From the NCBI GenBank assembly GCA_028713395.1, contig JAQTOJ010000027.1, positions 1 through 13,679 on the forward strand: a stretch of DNA of 13,679 nucleotides. Reading direction: 5' to 3'. The DNA is from Dehalococcoidales bacterium (GTDB lineage: Bacteria; Chloroflexota; Dehalococcoidia; Dehalococcoidales; Fen-1064). The notes under the pieces are model-generated. The model searched no databases. It was given only the letters and a program-made list of their open reading frames with translations, and had not been told where the DNA came from. Position numbers and translations under genes: made by a program. Positions 13,322 through 13,679 of the stretch are shown here, piece after piece. Positions within the stretch are counted from its first letter, which is position 1, and every line of letters starts with the position of its first letter.

Positions 13322-13454
13322 AATTTGCGTATTAGTGGAGCCAAGGAGATTCGAACTCCTGACCTTCCCGATTGCATCGGGACGCTTTCCTATGACATCT
13401 GACTGTTGTGTTTAACCGGTGCGGGGGGTGATTCAATTTGCGTGTTGGTGGTGC
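13322..13454. repeat. Imperfect direct repeat bracketing the tRNA relic
   Basis: A 20-nt unit beginning AATTTGCGT at 13322-13341 recurs at 13435-13454 with three mismatches, 113 bp apart. The first copy includes the last bases of the tRNA-like fragment. It could be a decayed duplication made by integration, or simply a member of the degenerate repeats nearby. Confidence 0.4.
13336..13387 (-). pseudogene. Degenerate tRNA fragment (tRNA-Ala-like 3' portion)
   Basis: Read on the minus strand, the 3' part of a tRNA is clear. There is a 5-bp anticodon stem TCCCG/CGGGA around loop ATGCAAT (13366-13382), variable loop AGGTC, then T-arm AGGAG-TTCGAAT-CTCCT (13344-13360). The acceptor 3' strand is TGGCTCC with discriminator A (13336-13343). 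The T-arm and acceptor resemble tRNA-Ala, but the loop would read GCA (Cys) at the anticodon. Upstream there is a poor D-arm and no 5' strand able to pair with TGGCTCC, so the gene is not functional as a normal tRNA. Confidence 0.6.
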
Positions 13455-13542
13455 TGGGGTATCAATAGGTAATACTTTCGCAATGGTATTCTCACTTCAC
13501 ATCTAATAAAATGGGAATGAGCAAGGAGACTGCTGAATAGAC

Positions 13543-13679
13543 GTGGCCGATTGGAAAGAAAAACTTAACGGGGATCCTGTACCCTGGCTGCTGGAACCCG
13601 ACGAATACCAGCCAGCCATCCGCTATTATACCCTGCGTGATATCCTCGGCCGGGACGAGAACGATAGCGAAGTCAAAGC
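13543..13679 (+). CDS. Unknown protein, N-terminus only (WLLEPD-type, possible alpha-alpha toroid family)
   Basis: From a GTG at 13543 an open frame runs off the right edge, giving 45 residues. It begins MADWKEKLNGDPVPWLLEPD and continues IRYYTLRDILGRDENDSEV. I remember similar N-termini (WLLE, then VRYFTLRDIL) on large uncharacterised proteins from Dehalococcoidia and other anaerobes. These are often auto-named nitrogen fixation protein NifH and look prenyltransferase-like; they are not true nitrogenase reductases. There is no P-loop in this segment. An in-frame stop at 13534-13536 makes GTG the first possible start. AAGGAG (13523-13528) lies 14 nt upstream, longer than usual. Function cannot be assigned from this fragment. 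Confidence 0.6.
   Translation, partial: MADWKEKLNGDPVPWLLEPDEYQPAIRYYTLRDILGRDENDSEVK

Larger units (their letters stand above)
13147..13542. other. Noncoding region with tRNA relic and TTTG-rich degenerate repeats
   Basis: About 400 bases without a gene. From 13263 to 13330 the plus strand is rich in short ATTTG/TTTGCAGC units (TTTGCAGC at 13263-13270 and 13303-13310). A tRNA-like fragment lies on the minus strand at 13336-13387. An imperfect direct repeat flanks it (13322-13341 and 13435-13454, 17 of 20 identical). A TAAAAT at 13507-13512 might be a -10 for the last gene, but no good -35 accompanies it. Confidence 0.6.

Noticed and set aside
13336..13387. 3' end of a tmRNA
   Set aside because: The fragment has a proper 5-bp anticodon stem and 5-nt variable loop in tRNA positions and no tag-peptide region, so a tRNA origin fits better.
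13511..13540. Nine-codon upstream open frame before the last gene
   Set aside because: Its ATG overlaps the possible -10 box, it has no ribosome site, and short frames like this occur often by chance.
1..13679. CRISPR arrays, insertion sequences, phage or toxin-antitoxin genes
   Set aside because: I looked for regularly spaced repeats, transposase or integrase motifs and small paired genes and found none.

Overview
The window looks like a piece of a bacterial chromosome from an uncultured anaerobe. A ThiD2-ThiE fusion, a YkgJ-type cysteine-cluster protein, a VOC epimerase, a five-gene peptide ABC transporter and the N-terminus of a WLLEPD-type protein all remind me of Chloroflexota, especially Dehalococcoidia-like genomes. 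That placement is from memory of gene families, not from a search. I see no phage, transposase, CRISPR or plasmid genes.

Layout. (1) Positions 1-2965 hold a tight minus-strand housekeeping cluster, in transcription order: histidine phosphatase, tmk, rnhB, yraN-type nuclease-like gene, and a thiD2-thiE fusion that runs off the left edge. (2) Positions 2966-3093 are a divergent promoter region with a perfect 8-bp dyad. It faces a methylmalonyl-CoA epimerase-like gene on the plus strand. (3) Positions 3657-5264 encode a membrane-anchored serine beta-lactamase/D-peptidase-like hydrolase with C-terminal membrane helices. (4) An AT-rich 400-bp region with two good sigma-70-type promoters precedes a complete peptide ABC transporter operon at 5665-11217: lipoprotein binding protein, two permeases, two ATPases. 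A 13-bp RNA hairpin separates the binding-protein gene from the first permease gene. (5) A minus-strand cysteine-cluster protein (11411-11935) is divergent from an enoyl-CoA hydratase gene. That gene is followed at once by a cupin gene broken by a single-base frameshift. (6) The right end is about 400 bp of noncoding DNA with a degenerate tRNA-Ala-like fragment. It is followed by the start of a new plus-strand gene that leaves the window.

How the genes work together. The left cluster supplies DNA precursor and maintenance functions (dTMP kinase, RNase HII) and thiamine phosphate synthesis. The central operon imports peptides: binding protein outside, two permeases in the membrane, two ATPases inside. 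The upstream serine hydrolase is predicted to act on the outer face of the membrane and could trim peptides before uptake, but that link rests on proximity only. The enoyl-CoA hydratase and epimerase-like gene hint at acyl-CoA metabolism, but no full pathway is present.

Overall this is mostly an ordinary chromosomal region. The points most worth checking are regulatory (the intercistronic hairpin with no Shine-Dalgarno before the permease, and the divergent dyad), the frameshifted cupin, and the tRNA relic at the right end.
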